Positions 17,136 to 28,588 of a stretch of DNA of 64,000 bases are shown piece by piece. Location: contig JAEUHC010000027.1 in the NCBI GenBank assembly GCA_016794785.1, forward strand, positions 496,001 to 560,000, written 5' to 3'. The notes beneath the pieces are model-generated. The model worked only from the letters and a program-made list of their open reading frames with translations. It searched no databases and was not told the DNA's origin. Source of the DNA: Opitutaceae bacterium (GTDB lineage Bacteria > Verrucomicrobiota > Verrucomicrobiia > Opitutales > Opitutaceae). Each line of letters starts with the position of its first letter. Position 1 is the first letter of the stretch. The position numbers were made by a program, and so were the translations under genes.

Positions 17136-18698
17136 TTACTTCGCGACGACCGTCGGCTTCGGTTTCGTGGTCATGTCGAAGTTGTCGGTGCGGAACGGCG
17201 TCACGGGCAGGCCGTCGGCGGAGTAGAGATTGCAGACGGGATTGTCGGCCCACGCATAGCGCACGGCGATCGGCGCGGCGACGTGATCGCTGGTGACCTC
17301 GACCTTGTCCGAGCCCACGATCTTGCCGGTGGCCCAGTGCCACTTGCGATCCTCGCCGCAGACGGCAAAGCCGCGCACTTCGGTGACGTCAAACGCCCGC
17401 AGGGTGCTGCCGAAGCAATCGAGGGTGACCGTGGCCTTGTTGCCAGTGAACTGGACGGAACCGGGTTTATACTCGGGACTGCGGTAGGGAAATTTCAGCC
17501 CGTAGTCTTTCACGAGGGCCCAGCGCACGAGACGGGAGGCAACATCGTATTTGTTGCGCGGATGGATGTCGCGGCCTTCACCGATGTCGATGATCACGGC
17601 CTGGCCAGTGTTGGGCAGGCGCAGCGTCTTGGTCTGCGTCTCGCGCAGTTCCGCCCACGCGCTCTCACCCGGCTGCGGCTTTTCCGCCATGTAATCGGCG
17701 AGCTGCACCCAGTAGAACGAAAAATCCCCCTGCCCCTGCTCCTTCCGCCACTGCTCAATCATGAACGGGAACAGGTCGGCGTATTCGTAAGCGCGGCCGG
17801 CGTTGGATTCGCCCTGATACCAGATGACGCCCTTGATGCCGTAGCCGAGCGTCGGATGAACGACGCCGGCGAAAATATTTCCCGGACGCGCATTGCCGGT
17901 GAGCCAGGCGAGCGGATTGACGGGGGCCTTGGTCTTGGCGGCCTTGGCCTTCTCGACGGCCTCCTTGTAGCGCGCCTCGGTGGCGGCCTTGCCCTGCGGC
18001 GACGTGAGGTCGGCCTCGCGCTTGCGAGTGGATTCCATCAATGTGGCAAAGCGCGGGTCACGCTCGATCGTCTCGCGGCGCACCCAAGCCTCGGCGGCGG
18101 AGCCACCCCAGGCATTGTCGATGAGACCGACCGGGACATCGAGGATGTCGTGTAGATAGCGACCGTAGATATAGCCGATGGCGGAAAAATCCTTCGCGTT
18201 GGCCGGGTTGGCGACCTCCCACTTGCCGCGGAAATCTGTCTTCAACTCCTGCGTGCCGACCTGTGGCACGGAGATGAGGCGAAGATGCGGACGGCGCGAG
18301 GCACCGGCGCCCTCGATGTCGCCGGTGTAGGTCTGGCCGAGCGACCACTGCATGTTGGACTGGCCCGAGCACATCCAGACTTCGCCGATCAACACGTCCT
18401 TGATTTCACGCGTCGTGGCGCCAGCCGAGATGGTGAGCGTCTGCGATACCTTGCTGGCCGGCAGCGCCGCAAGTTTCACGAGCCATTTGCCATCGCTGCC
18501 GGCGGTGGCGGTGTGGCTCTGGCCGGCGAAGGCCACGGTGACCTTGGTGCCGGGCGTGTCCCAGCCCCAGATGGAGTTGGCTTGCTTCTGCTGCAGCACC
18601 ATGGAGTCGCCGATGACGGCGGGGAGCTTGAGTTCGGCGCGCAGCGCAGGCGCAAACGCGAGGCCGAGGACAAGGAGGGAGCGGGATAGGATGGTCAT
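17136..18698 (-). CDS. Sialate O-acetylesterase-like secreted esterase (SASA family)
   Basis: Secreted carbohydrate esterase of 520 residues. A signal peptide (about 1-21, LVLGLAFAPALRA) is followed by a beta-rich N-terminal domain and the SGNH-type catalytic domain. The nucleophile is Ser114 in EVWMCSGQSNMQW, an oxyanion block is seen in IWYQGESNAGRAYEYADL, and the Asp-His pair is in GRDIHPRNK. Family members remove O-acetyl groups from sialic acids or other sugars. A few residues near 270-300 form a charged insertion (EKAKAAKTKAP). The ATG at 18698 begins directly at the signal peptide. It is divergent from the rhomboid-like gene. Confidence 0.9.
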   Translation of the reverse strand: MTILSRSLLVLGLAFAPALRAELKLPAVIGDSMVLQQKQANSIWGWDTPGTKVTVAFAGQSHTATAGSDGKWLVKLAALPASKVSQTLTISAGATTREIKDVLIGEVWMCSGQSNMQWSLGQTYTGDIEGAGASRRPHLRLISVPQVGTQELKTDFRGKWEVANPANAKDFSAIGYIYGRYLHDILDVPVGLIDNAWGGSAAEAWVRRETIERDPRFATLMESTRKREADLTSPQGKAATEARYKEAVEKAKAAKTKAPVNPLAWLTGNARPGNIFAGVVHPTLGYGIKGVIWYQGESNAGRAYEYADLFPFMIEQWRKEQGQGDFSFYWVQLADYMAEKPQPGESAWAELRETQTKTLRLPNTGQAVIIDIGEGRDIHPRNKYDVASRLVRWALVKDYGLKFPYRSPEYKPGSVQFTGNKATVTLDCFGSTLRAFDVTEVRGFAVCGEDRKWHWATGKIVGSDKVEVTSDHVAAPIAVRYAWADNPVCNLYSADGLPVTPFRTDNFDMTTKPKPTVVAK

Positions 18699-18810
18699 GG
18701 GGAGAGGAAAACGCGGGCTTGTTGCCCGGTTGCCGCGCCAAACGCAACCGTCGTGTAACCGCTCGCTGCTTGCGGATGCCGGATCAGCGCACCAACGTGA
18801 TCCACCATCC

Positions 18811-19662
18811 ATGAGCGGTTACGGTTTTTCCGAGGAACACAGGCCTGTCACCTACTGGCGCGGGCACCCAATCTACGCGGCGCAATTCGTCGTGATCGCC
18901 TATTGCGTGCTGATGGTGGTCGTGGCGGTGCTGGGCTCCGCTGCCGCGCCGATCTTCACCTGGCTGGGCTTCTCCAGCGAACGCGTGCTGACCGGCCAAG
19001 TCTGGCGGCTGGCGACCTACGGTCTGTTCAACCCGCCGTCGCTGTTCTTCGCGGTGGATATGCTGATGCTGTGGTGGTTTGGCGGGGAACTGGAGCGCAC
19101 CTTTGGCCGTCGCGTCTACGCGTGGCTCTACGGTGGCATCTATTTGTTGCCGACTTTCGTGCTCCTGCTCGTCGGCGTGTTCGAGCCGACCTTCGCGGTG
19201 GGCCAGCCCGGCGCCTTGTCGCTTTTCATCGCCTTCGCGACCCACTTCCCCGGGGCGCCGGTCTTCTTCACTTTGCTGGCGAAATGGGCCGCGCTCATCC
19301 TCGTCGGCATCTACAGCCTCATCCATCTCTCGTCCCGCAATTGGACCGGCCTGATCTTTCTCTGGACGACCTGCGGCTACGCCCACCTCTTTGTCCGCCA
19401 TCAGCAGGGCGCGTTTTCACTGCCGGCCCTCAGCCTGTTCAACCGCAAGCCCAAGCTCCGCACCCTGCCCGATCTGCCGGCGAAAAAAATGTCCGCCGCC
19501 GCCACGCCCGCGGCCGCCGCCGAGGATTCCCCGATGGCCGAGGTCGATGCCCTGCTCGATAAAATCGCCACCTCCGGCATCGGCAGCCTGACGGCCAAGG
19601 AACGCGCCAAACTCGAGGCCGCGCGCGCCGATCTGCTGCGGAAGCAATCGGAACGCCGCTGA
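18811..19662 (+). CDS. Rhomboid-like membrane protein, probably inactive, with DUF6576-like tail
   Basis: A 283-residue rhomboid-fold membrane protein with hydrophobic segments at about 23-50, 75-92, 105-125, 130-148, 153-172 and 178-196. The loop that in active rhomboids reads GxSG is here GQPG (131-134), so the catalytic Ser is replaced by Pro; a His (192, GYAHLF) remains. The C-terminus is a soluble tail with a short helical motif (AEVDALLDKIATSGIGSLT) like the DUF6576 tail of bacterial pseudo-rhomboids. It probably binds membrane proteins without cutting them. Eight bases separate it from the next gene on the same strand, so the two may form an operon. Confidence 0.85.
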   Translation: MSGYGFSEEHRPVTYWRGHPIYAAQFVVIAYCVLMVVVAVLGSAAAPIFTWLGFSSERVLTGQVWRLATYGLFNPPSLFFAVDMLMLWWFGGELERTFGRRVYAWLYGGIYLLPTFVLLLVGVFEPTFAVGQPGALSLFIAFATHFPGAPVFFTLLAKWAALILVGIYSLIHLSSRNWTGLIFLWTTCGYAHLFVRHQQGAFSLPALSLFNRKPKLRTLPDLPAKKMSAAATPAAAAEDSPMAEVDALLDKIATSGIGSLTAKERAKLEAARADLLRKQSERR

Positions 19663-19670
19663 TTTTTCCC

Positions 19671-20660
19671 ATGCCCCACCCCGCCCCCCTCAACCGCCGC
19701 GATTTCCTCACTGGCGCGACCGCCGCCCTCCTCAGCGCGCCCCTGCTGCGCGCCGCGCCCGCGCCCGAGCCGATCATCGATATCCACCAGCACACGAACT
19801 ACGGCGGTCCCCGCGACGCCAAGCAGGGCTGGAAACAAATCGGGCCCGCCCGCTCCGACGCCGAGCTCGTCGCGCACCAGCGTGCCCTCGGCATCACGAC
19901 CACGATACTGCTGCCGGCGGGCCGGACGATGTTCACGCCCTCCACCCTCAACGGCCAGGCCAACGGCCTCGACACGACCTGCCATGGCAACGAGTCCTGC
20001 CTCGCGATCGCCAAGCAGTATCCGGGGGAGTTCGTGTTCGCCGCCAACGATGTCCCCGATGCCGACGGCGCGGCCGATGTGATCGAAAAATACCTGAAGC
20101 TGGGGGCCGTAATGATCGCCGAGCAGAAGTTCGGCGTGCAGTGCGACTCGCCCGAGATGCAGCGGCTCTTCGAACTCGCCGCCGCCTACCGCGTGCCGAT
20201 CCTCATGCACTGGCAGGCGGGCAGCTACAATCTCGGCTACGATCGGTTCCACCGGATGCTGGCAAAATATCCGCGGACAAATTTCATCGGCCACGCGCAG
20301 ACCTTCTGGGCCAATATCGACAAGGCCAACGTGGACAACCCCAAGGCGCTCTACCCCGACGGCAAGGTCACGCCCGGCGGCCTCACCGATCGCTACCTGG
20401 CGGACTACCCGAACTTCTACGGCGATCTTTCCGCCGGCTCGGGCGAGCGGGCCTTCAAGCGCGACCCCGAGCAGGCGCGCGGCTTCCTCGCGCGGCATCA
20501 GGACAAGCTCCTCTATGGCAGCGACTGCAGTGATAAGCTCGGCGTGCCCGCCGTGTGCTCCGGCATCCGCCAGATCGCGCAAATCCGCCAGTGGGCGCCA
20601 AACAAGGCGGCCGAGCGAAAGATGCTCTACGAAAACTCGCGGAAGCTATTCCGGTTCTGA
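19671..20660 (+). CDS. Exported amidohydrolase-family protein (Tat signal)
   Basis: A 329-residue amidohydrolase-2-like protein. The N-terminus has a twin-arginine type signal (NRRDFLTGATAALLSAPLL), so it is exported folded, probably with its metal. The mature domain has the metal motif IIDIHQHTNYGG (about 36-47), PILMHWQAGSYN in the middle, NFIGHAQTFWAN and KLLYGSDCSDKLG near the end. The substrate is unknown. It follows the rhomboid-like gene by eight bases and ends just before a palindromic repeat shared with the convergent yicC gene. Confidence 0.85.
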   Translation: MPHPAPLNRRDFLTGATAALLSAPLLRAAPAPEPIIDIHQHTNYGGPRDAKQGWKQIGPARSDAELVAHQRALGITTTILLPAGRTMFTPSTLNGQANGLDTTCHGNESCLAIAKQYPGEFVFAANDVPDADGAADVIEKYLKLGAVMIAEQKFGVQCDSPEMQRLFELAAAYRVPILMHWQAGSYNLGYDRFHRMLAKYPRTNFIGHAQTFWANIDKANVDNPKALYPDGKVTPGGLTDRYLADYPNFYGDLSAGSGERAFKRDPEQARGFLARHQDKLLYGSDCSDKLGVPAVCSGIRQIAQIRQWAPNKAAERKMLYENSRKLFRF

Positions 20661-20666
20661 CTCCGC

Positions 20667-20732
20667 GGTGGGGCCTCAGCTTGCTTAGGCCTTCCACGCT
20701 CACGATTGGCCTGACCAAGGTCAGGACCTACG
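20667..20732. repeat. GTAG...CTAC-type palindromic repeat (variant)
   Basis: Contains GCCTCAGCTTGCTTAGGCC and CCTGACCAAGGTCAGGACCTAC separated by a short spacer. These two hairpins are the same pair found, more compactly, inside the iron alcohol dehydrogenase gene at 37478-37525. The left end reads GGTGGGGCC rather than GTAGGGCC, so it is slightly decayed. It lies between convergent genes. Confidence 0.6.
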
Positions 20733-20743
20733 AGAAATTTTCC

Positions 20744-21616
20744 TCACTCCACGTTCGCGATCTGCTCGCGCACGCGCTCAAGCTCATTCTTCAGCTCGAT
20801 CACCGCGCGCGCGATCGTCACGTCATTCGCCTTGCTGCCGATGGTGTTCACCTCGCGGCCGATTTCCTGGAGGATGAACTCCGCCTTCCGGCCGATCTCG
20901 CCGTCGGATTTCAGGAGCGCGGCAAACTGCCCGAAGTGGCTGCGCAGGCGCGTCAGCTCTTCCGTCACATCGCAGCGATCCGCGAAGAGCGCGATCTCGC
21001 GCAGCACGCGCTCGTCGTCGAGGTTTAGCTCCAGGCCCGCGTCGCGGAGCCGCTTTGTCAGCAGCTCGCGGTAATTGCGCGGCACCTCTGGCGCGCGGGC
21101 GGCGACCGCCTCGACATGCCGGGCCAATGTTTCCGAACGGGTGATAAAATCGACGAGCAGGGTCTCGCCCTCCTTGGCGCGCATCGCCGCAAACGCGCGC
21201 AGCGCCGTCTCGAGCGTGGCGAGCACGATCGCCTCGGCCGCATCGACCGCCGGAAAATCGCTGCTGCGCTTCTGCGCGCTGGCCACCTGCCACAGCAGCT
21301 CCGCGGTCGGCTTCCACTCGATGCCCTCCCGCGCGGAAAGATCCTTCAGCCGCGCGAGCGCCTCGATCGCCGCCGCCTCATCCCACGTCACGGCGGGGGC
21401 CGATTTGTCGCCCGTGACCTCAATATCGACATGGACCTTGCCCCGCGACGCATGACGGCGCACACGCTCGCCAATGGCCGGCTCAAGGCTCTCCCACTCC
21501 TCCGGCAAACCGATCGTGAGATCGAGCGTCTTCCGGTTCACGGAGCTGACGACCACGGTGAGCGAGAATCGCTCGATCGCCGCCGTCGCGCGGCCGTAGC
21601 CGGTCATGCTCCTCAT
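20744..21616 (-). CDS. YicC/YloC family endoribonuclease
   Basis: A 290-residue YicC-family protein; E. coli YicC is an endoribonuclease that affects small-RNA turnover. The N-terminus MRSMTGYGRA and the SSVNRKTLDLTIGLP segment are typical, as is the C-terminal EILQEIGREVNTIGSKAND-type block (here FILQEIGREVNTIGSKAND). The middle is helical. Its ATG overlaps the trpB stop (ATGA), so translation is likely coupled to trpB. It converges on the exported amidohydrolase gene. Confidence 0.92.
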   Translation of the reverse strand: MRSMTGYGRATAAIERFSLTVVVSSVNRKTLDLTIGLPEEWESLEPAIGERVRRHASRGKVHVDIEVTGDKSAPAVTWDEAAAIEALARLKDLSAREGIEWKPTAELLWQVASAQKRSSDFPAVDAAEAIVLATLETALRAFAAMRAKEGETLLVDFITRSETLARHVEAVAARAPEVPRNYRELLTKRLRDAGLELNLDDERVLREIALFADRCDVTEELTRLRSHFGQFAALLKSDGEIGRKAEFILQEIGREVNTIGSKANDVTIARAVIELKNELERVREQIANVE

Positions 21617-22836
21617 AGCTTCACCCCGAGGATTTTCGCGACTTGGTTCACATCCTTGTCGCCACGCCCGCTGAGGTTGATCACGAGCACCTCGTCTTTG
21701 CGCATCGCCTTCGCGCGCTTGAAACCATGCACGAGGGCGTGTGTGCTCTCGAGCGCGGGGATGATGCCCTCGAGGCGTGAACAGAGCTGGAACGCCTCCA
21801 TCACCTCATCGTCGCAGGCGTAGGCGAAGCTGATGCGGTTGCGGTCGCGGTAGAAAGCATGCTCCGGCCCGATGGCCGCGTAGTCGAGGCCGGCGCTCAC
21901 CGAATGCGTCAGCTCGATCTGGCCGTCGTCGTCCTGCAGGATGTAGGTCTTGCAGCCCTGGAGCACGCCGAGCTTGCCGCCCTCAAAGCGCGCCGCGTGA
22001 TCGCCGCGCTTGATGCCGCGGCCGCCGGCTTCCACGCCGACAAGACGCACGCCGGGCTCCTCGAGAAACTCAAAGAAGAATCCGATGGCATTGGAGCCGC
22101 CGCCCACGCAGGCAATCATCTCGTCGGGCAGACGGCCCTCGCGGGTGAGAATTTGCTCGCGCACTTCGCGGCCGATCACGCGGTGAAAATCGCGCACCAT
22201 CATCGGATAGGGGTGCGAGCCAAGCGCGGAGCCGAGGATGTAATGCGTGCCGCGGACGTTGGTCACCCAGTCGCGCATCGCCTCGTTGATCGCCTCCTTG
22301 AGCGTCTTCTGGCCGGCCTCGACGCCGATGACCTTTGCGCCCATAAGGCGCATGCGAAACACGTTCAGCGCCTGCCGCTCCATGTCCACGGCGCCCATGT
22401 AAACCGTGCAATCGAGCCCGAACTTGGCGCACACCGCCGCCGTCGCCACGCCATGCTGGCCCGCGCCGGTCTCGGCGATGACGCGCTTCTTCCCCATGCG
22501 CCGCGCGAGCAGCGCCTGGCCGAGCGCGTTGTTGATCTTGTGCGCGCCGGTGTGCAGCAGGTCCTCGCGCTTCAGATAAATCTTCGCGCCGCCGCAGTGC
22601 TGCGTGAGGCGTTCGGCGAAATACAGCTCGGTCGGTCGGCCCGCGAACTCCTTCAGATGGTGCCTCAGCTCCGCCTGAAACTTCGGGTCCTCGCGCGCCA
22701 CCTCGTAGGCGGCGCCGAGTTCCGAGAGCGCGGTCATCAGCGTCTCCGGCACAAACACGCCGCCATAACGGCCAAAATGCCCGCCGGAGTCGGGCAGTGA
22801 GAGGCGATTCAGCGGAGCGGCGGCGGAGGCGGACAT
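21613..22836 (-). CDS. trpB: Tryptophan synthase beta subunit
   Basis: Tryptophan synthase beta chain, 407 residues, which joins indole and serine in the last step of tryptophan synthesis. The PLP Lys lies in LLHTGAHKINNALGQ, and the phosphate-binding Gly/Ser-rich loop is CVGGGSNAIGFF. The N-terminal FGRYGGVFVPETLM and C-terminal NLSGRGDKDVNQV are typical. I start at the ATG at 22836; 13 further in-frame codons upstream are unlikely. No trpA is next to it; the downstream partner is yicC through an ATGA overlap. Confidence 0.96.
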   Translation of the reverse strand: MSASAAAPLNRLSLPDSGGHFGRYGGVFVPETLMTALSELGAAYEVAREDPKFQAELRHHLKEFAGRPTELYFAERLTQHCGGAKIYLKREDLLHTGAHKINNALGQALLARRMGKKRVIAETGAGQHGVATAAVCAKFGLDCTVYMGAVDMERQALNVFRMRLMGAKVIGVEAGQKTLKEAINEAMRDWVTNVRGTHYILGSALGSHPYPMMVRDFHRVIGREVREQILTREGRLPDEMIACVGGGSNAIGFFFEFLEEPGVRLVGVEAGGRGIKRGDHAARFEGGKLGVLQGCKTYILQDDDGQIELTHSVSAGLDYAAIGPEHAFYRDRNRISFAYACDDEVMEAFQLCSRLEGIIPALESTHALVHGFKRAKAMRKDEVLVINLSGRGDKDVNQVAKILGVKL

Positions 22837-22912
22837 GAGGGGCCGACACTGACGCGCCAAACTGCGCCGAGGCAAACCGGAATCGTGCGAGGCAGGATAA
22901 ACCGGGCAGTCG

Positions 22913-23422
22913 TTACTTTTGCCCCGTGCGCTGGCGGAGAAAACTCAGGACATCCTCAAACTTCGCCCGGTTGGCCTCATCGGCGGAGACGAGATTCTCG
23001 TGCGCCTCAAGCACCAGGCGCGCCCCGTCCACTTCACCGGGTCGTTTCGTCTCAAGCACCGTGGCACTTCCCGCTGCCGGCAAAGCGGACTCGGGTGGCG
23101 CGATCACGAGCAGCCGGTGCAGTCCTAGGCTGCGCATGAGTTCAACGTGGCGCGGGCTTGCCCGAGCGACCACGAGGCTGGCCTCCGGGCCGAACTTTCG
23201 AAGCGAGAGGGCGGCGCCCGCGAGCACGCCGAGGAACGTGCTGTCCATCGAGGCGCACTCCTGCAAATCGAGCACGAAGCGCCGCCGGCCCTCAGCTGTC
23301 ATCGTTGTGATGAAATCCCGCAGTCCGCCGCAGTTTTGAAACGACGCCCGACCCTCGATGCGCACCAGCACCGGATCCGAGCGGGGATCGACGAGATAGG
23401 AGGACTTGGCGGGCTCGGACAT
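22913..23422 (-). CDS. STAS-domain protein (anti-anti-sigma-like)
   Basis: A 169-residue protein with a STAS domain at about residues 15-115. It has the beta start PVLVRIEGRASFQNC, the helix DFITTMTAEGRRRFVLDLQ and the loop CASMDSTFLGVLAGAAL, where the Ser-Thr of MDST corresponds to the phosphorylation site of SpoIIAA-like antagonists. A C-terminal extension of about 55 residues (ANRAKFEDVLSFLRQRTG) is helical. STAS proteins of this type work in partner-switching with anti-sigma kinases; no kinase is adjacent. The start is the ATG at 23422. A palindromic repeat separates it from acnA. Confidence 0.85.
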   Translation of the reverse strand: MSEPAKSSYLVDPRSDPVLVRIEGRASFQNCGGLRDFITTMTAEGRRRFVLDLQECASMDSTFLGVLAGAALSLRKFGPEASLVVARASPRHVELMRSLGLHRLLVIAPPESALPAAGSATVLETKRPGEVDGARLVLEAHENLVSADEANRAKFEDVLSFLRQRTGQK

Positions 23423-23457
23423 GGGGACTAGGCTCGCGGTATTTCTGACGATGGCAA

Positions 23458-23527
23458 GTAGGGCGGGTCTGCGGCCCGCCCTTTCGCGTCTGGAATATTC
23501 GTGCGAAGGCGGATCCGAGCCCCGCCC
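23458..23527. repeat. GTAG-type palindromic repeat (REPIN-like)
   Basis: Begins GTAGGGCGGGTCTGCGGCCC and closes with GAGCCCCGCCCT, with a middle TGGAATATTC. The layout resembles the repeat at 40056-40126, including the GGGCGGGTCTG arm and a similar middle. The right end has lost the full CTAC. It lies between acnA and the STAS gene. Confidence 0.6.
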
Positions 23528-23535
23528 TGCTTCCA

Positions 23536-26376
<2,841 letters not shown>

Positions 26377-26452
26377 GTGATTTTCGATTTCAGATTTTCG
26401 ATTCAGTTGAAAAGAGACCGGCGAATCGCGCGTCGATCCGCCCGCCGACGAC

Positions 26453-26926
26453 TCATTTGGCCAATGCCGCTTTCAGCGCCGCGAAATTCGGCAGCTCCTT
26501 GGGCGTCGGCGTCTGCTCGGCATATTTCACCACGCCATCCGTGCCGATGACAAAGGCCGCGCGCGCCGCCGACTCATACATGCCGGCGAGCGTGGGCAAC
26601 ACGACGCCATAGGCCTTGATTACGGTCTTGTTCAGGTCGCTGAGCAGCGTGATCCCGATTTTGTTCTGCTTCGCCCACGCCTCCTGCGCGAACGGACTGT
26701 CGACGCTGATGCCATAGACCGTCGCCCCGAGCTTTTCGTATTCGGCGAGCCCATTGGTTTGATCGCACATCTCCAGGGTGCAGTTGCCGGTGAACGCCGC
26801 CGGGAAAAACAGCAGCACGGTCTGGCGCTGGCCGAAATTGTCGCTCAGCTTCACATCCTTCGGACCCTCGGCGGTCTTGGTCTTCAGGGTGAAATCGGGG
26901 GCGGTGGAACCAACGGCGAGCGGCAT
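26453..26926 (-). CDS. Peroxiredoxin (AhpC/TSA family)
   Basis: A 157-residue thioredoxin-fold peroxidase that reduces hydroperoxides. The active-site block is FFPAAFTGNCTLEMC with peroxidatic Cys49 and a second Cys54, the spacing seen in BCP/AhpE-like enzymes. Downstream are YGISVDSPFAQEAWAK and the C-terminal ARAAFVIGTDGVVKYAE. The ATG at 26926 gives the usual MPLAVGSTAPDFTL start. It lies 76 bases upstream of acnA on the same strand and diverges from tyrS across about 230 bases. Confidence 0.93.
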   Translation of the reverse strand: MPLAVGSTAPDFTLKTKTAEGPKDVKLSDNFGQRQTVLLFFPAAFTGNCTLEMCDQTNGLAEYEKLGATVYGISVDSPFAQEAWAKQNKIGITLLSDLNKTVIKAYGVVLPTLAGMYESAARAAFVIGTDGVVKYAEQTPTPKELPNFAALKAALAK

Positions 26927-27153
26927 GAGAGGAAGGGAGCGTGGGTTGAATGGCTCCGCGCGCCGGCGGGCGCACGGAAGGGAAAAGCGACGTTGAGCCG
27001 CGCCACGGGCCGCCGCAAATGGTTTTTCCGCGGGGCGCCGGCTAGCAGCGCGATTTCTATTTTTCTCTCCCGCGCCATTAGCCCCGCGCATTGCCCGCGC
27101 ACAAACGCTCTTGCACGGCCGCCGCTGCGCCGCGTTGATTCGACGCTCCCGCA

Positions 27154-28431
27154 ATGACGATCCTCGACGACCTCCGCTGGCGCGGCCTCCTCGCCGACTG
27201 CACCGACCTCGATGCGCTCACGCAGCGCCTCGCCCAAGGCCACGTCACACTCTATTGCGGCTTCGATCCGACCGGCGACTCCCTCCATGTCGGCCATCTC
27301 GTGGGCCAGCTCACCCTCCGCCGGTTTCAGCAGGCGGGCCACCACGCCATCGCGCTGGCCGGCGGCGCCACCGGCATGGTCGGCGATCCCTCCGGAAAAT
27401 CCGCCGAACGCAATCTGCTGACGCGCGAACAGCTCTCCCACAATGTCGCCGCCATCAAGGGCCAGCTGGCGCGGCTCCTCGAGTTCGACCGCCTGGGGAA
27501 CCCCGCGCGCCTCGTGGACAACGCCGACTGGACGGCCCCGCTACACTTGCTCGATTTCCTGCGCGACATCGGAAAGCATTTTTCCCTGAACGTCATGCTC
27601 GCGAAGGATTCGGTGAAATCGCGCCTCGGCGGCGAGAGCGGCATCAGCTTCACGGAGTTCAGCTACCAGCTTTTGCAGGCCAATGATTTTTATCACCTGC
27701 GCCAGACCTTTGGCTGCGAACTGCAGATTGGCGGTTCGGACCAGTGGGGCAACATCACCGCCGGCACCGATCTCATCCGCAAAAAACTCGGCGTGCCCGC
27801 GTGGGGCTGGACGTTTCCGCTCATCACCAAGGCCGACGGCACCAAGTTCGGCAAGACCGAGGGCGGCGCCGTGTGGCTCGATCCAAAAAAGACGAGCCCC
27901 TACAAGTTCTACCAGTTCTTCGTGAACACCGAGGACGCGAAGGTCGCCGAGTATCTGCGCAAATTCACGTTCCTCTCTCGCGCCGAGATTGAGGATCTTG
28001 AGGCCAAGCACGCCGCCAACCCCGGCGCTCGCGAGGCGCACAAAGCGCTCGCCCGCGAAGTGACCGCCCTCGTCCACGGCGCCGAGGCCCTCGCCGCCGC
28101 GCTCAAGGCGAGCGAGATCCTTTTCGGCGGCACGCTCGACGGCGTGACGGAGGAAATCTTCCGCGACGTCGTCGGCGAAGTCCCCACGAAGGATTTCGAT
28201 GCCGCCAAGCTCGCCTCGCCCGGCACAGCGCTCACCGACCTCCTCGTCCACGCCGGCCTGTGTCCCTCAAAGGGCCAGGCGCGCAAGGACATCGAGGGCG
28301 GCGGCATCTACCTGAACAATGTCCGCGTCGCCGAAGCCGCGCGCGCCGTCACGACAGCCGATCTGCTCTTCGGGCAGCATCTCCTGCTGCGCAAAGGCAA
28401 GCGGACGTATGCCGTCATCCGGCTGGCCTGA
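27154..28431 (+). CDS. tyrS: Tyrosyl-tRNA synthetase (class I)
   Basis: Class I tyrosyl-tRNA synthetase, 425 residues. The HIGH-type motif is LHVGHL (His45, His48) after YCGFDPTGDS, and the KMSKS-equivalent is KFGKT (231-235) in TKFGKTEGGAVW. The C-terminal S4 RNA-binding domain is present (about 360-425, QARKDIEGGGIYLNNVRV). It diverges from the peroxiredoxin gene and converges on the PaaK-like ligase, with a large inverted repeat between the stops. Confidence 0.97.
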   Translation: MTILDDLRWRGLLADCTDLDALTQRLAQGHVTLYCGFDPTGDSLHVGHLVGQLTLRRFQQAGHHAIALAGGATGMVGDPSGKSAERNLLTREQLSHNVAAIKGQLARLLEFDRLGNPARLVDNADWTAPLHLLDFLRDIGKHFSLNVMLAKDSVKSRLGGESGISFTEFSYQLLQANDFYHLRQTFGCELQIGGSDQWGNITAGTDLIRKKLGVPAWGWTFPLITKADGTKFGKTEGGAVWLDPKKTSPYKFYQFFVNTEDAKVAEYLRKFTFLSRAEIEDLEAKHAANPGAREAHKALAREVTALVHGAEALAAALKASEILFGGTLDGVTEEIFRDVVGEVPTKDFDAAKLASPGTALTDLLVHAGLCPSKGQARKDIEGGGIYLNNVRVAEAARAVTTADLLFGQHLLLRKGKRTYAVIRLA

Positions 28432-28445
28432 CGCCCGCCTCCTGC

Positions 28446-28588
28446 CAACGTCCTTTCGCTTTTGGATTTCTGCCTGTGGTAGGGCGCGGACTCCGCTCCG
28501 CGCGGGCGCGAAGGACGACGAGGGCGGCGAACGGAGTCGCCGCCCTACCCAAGACGGTCAAAGAGTCCAAAAGCAAAGGGCGTTGGTC
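28446..28588. repeat. Long composite inverted repeat with REPIN-like core, probable bidirectional terminator
   Basis: The core at 28479-28550 runs from GTAGGGCGCGGACTCCG to CGGAGTCGCCGCCCTAC. Outside it, CAACGTCCTTTCGCTTTTGG (28446-28465) is nearly the reverse complement of TCCAAAAGCAAAGGGCGTTG (28568-28587). The whole 143-base stretch can fold on itself and ends one base before the PaaK-like stop codon. It separates the convergent tyrS and minus-strand cluster. Confidence 0.6.
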
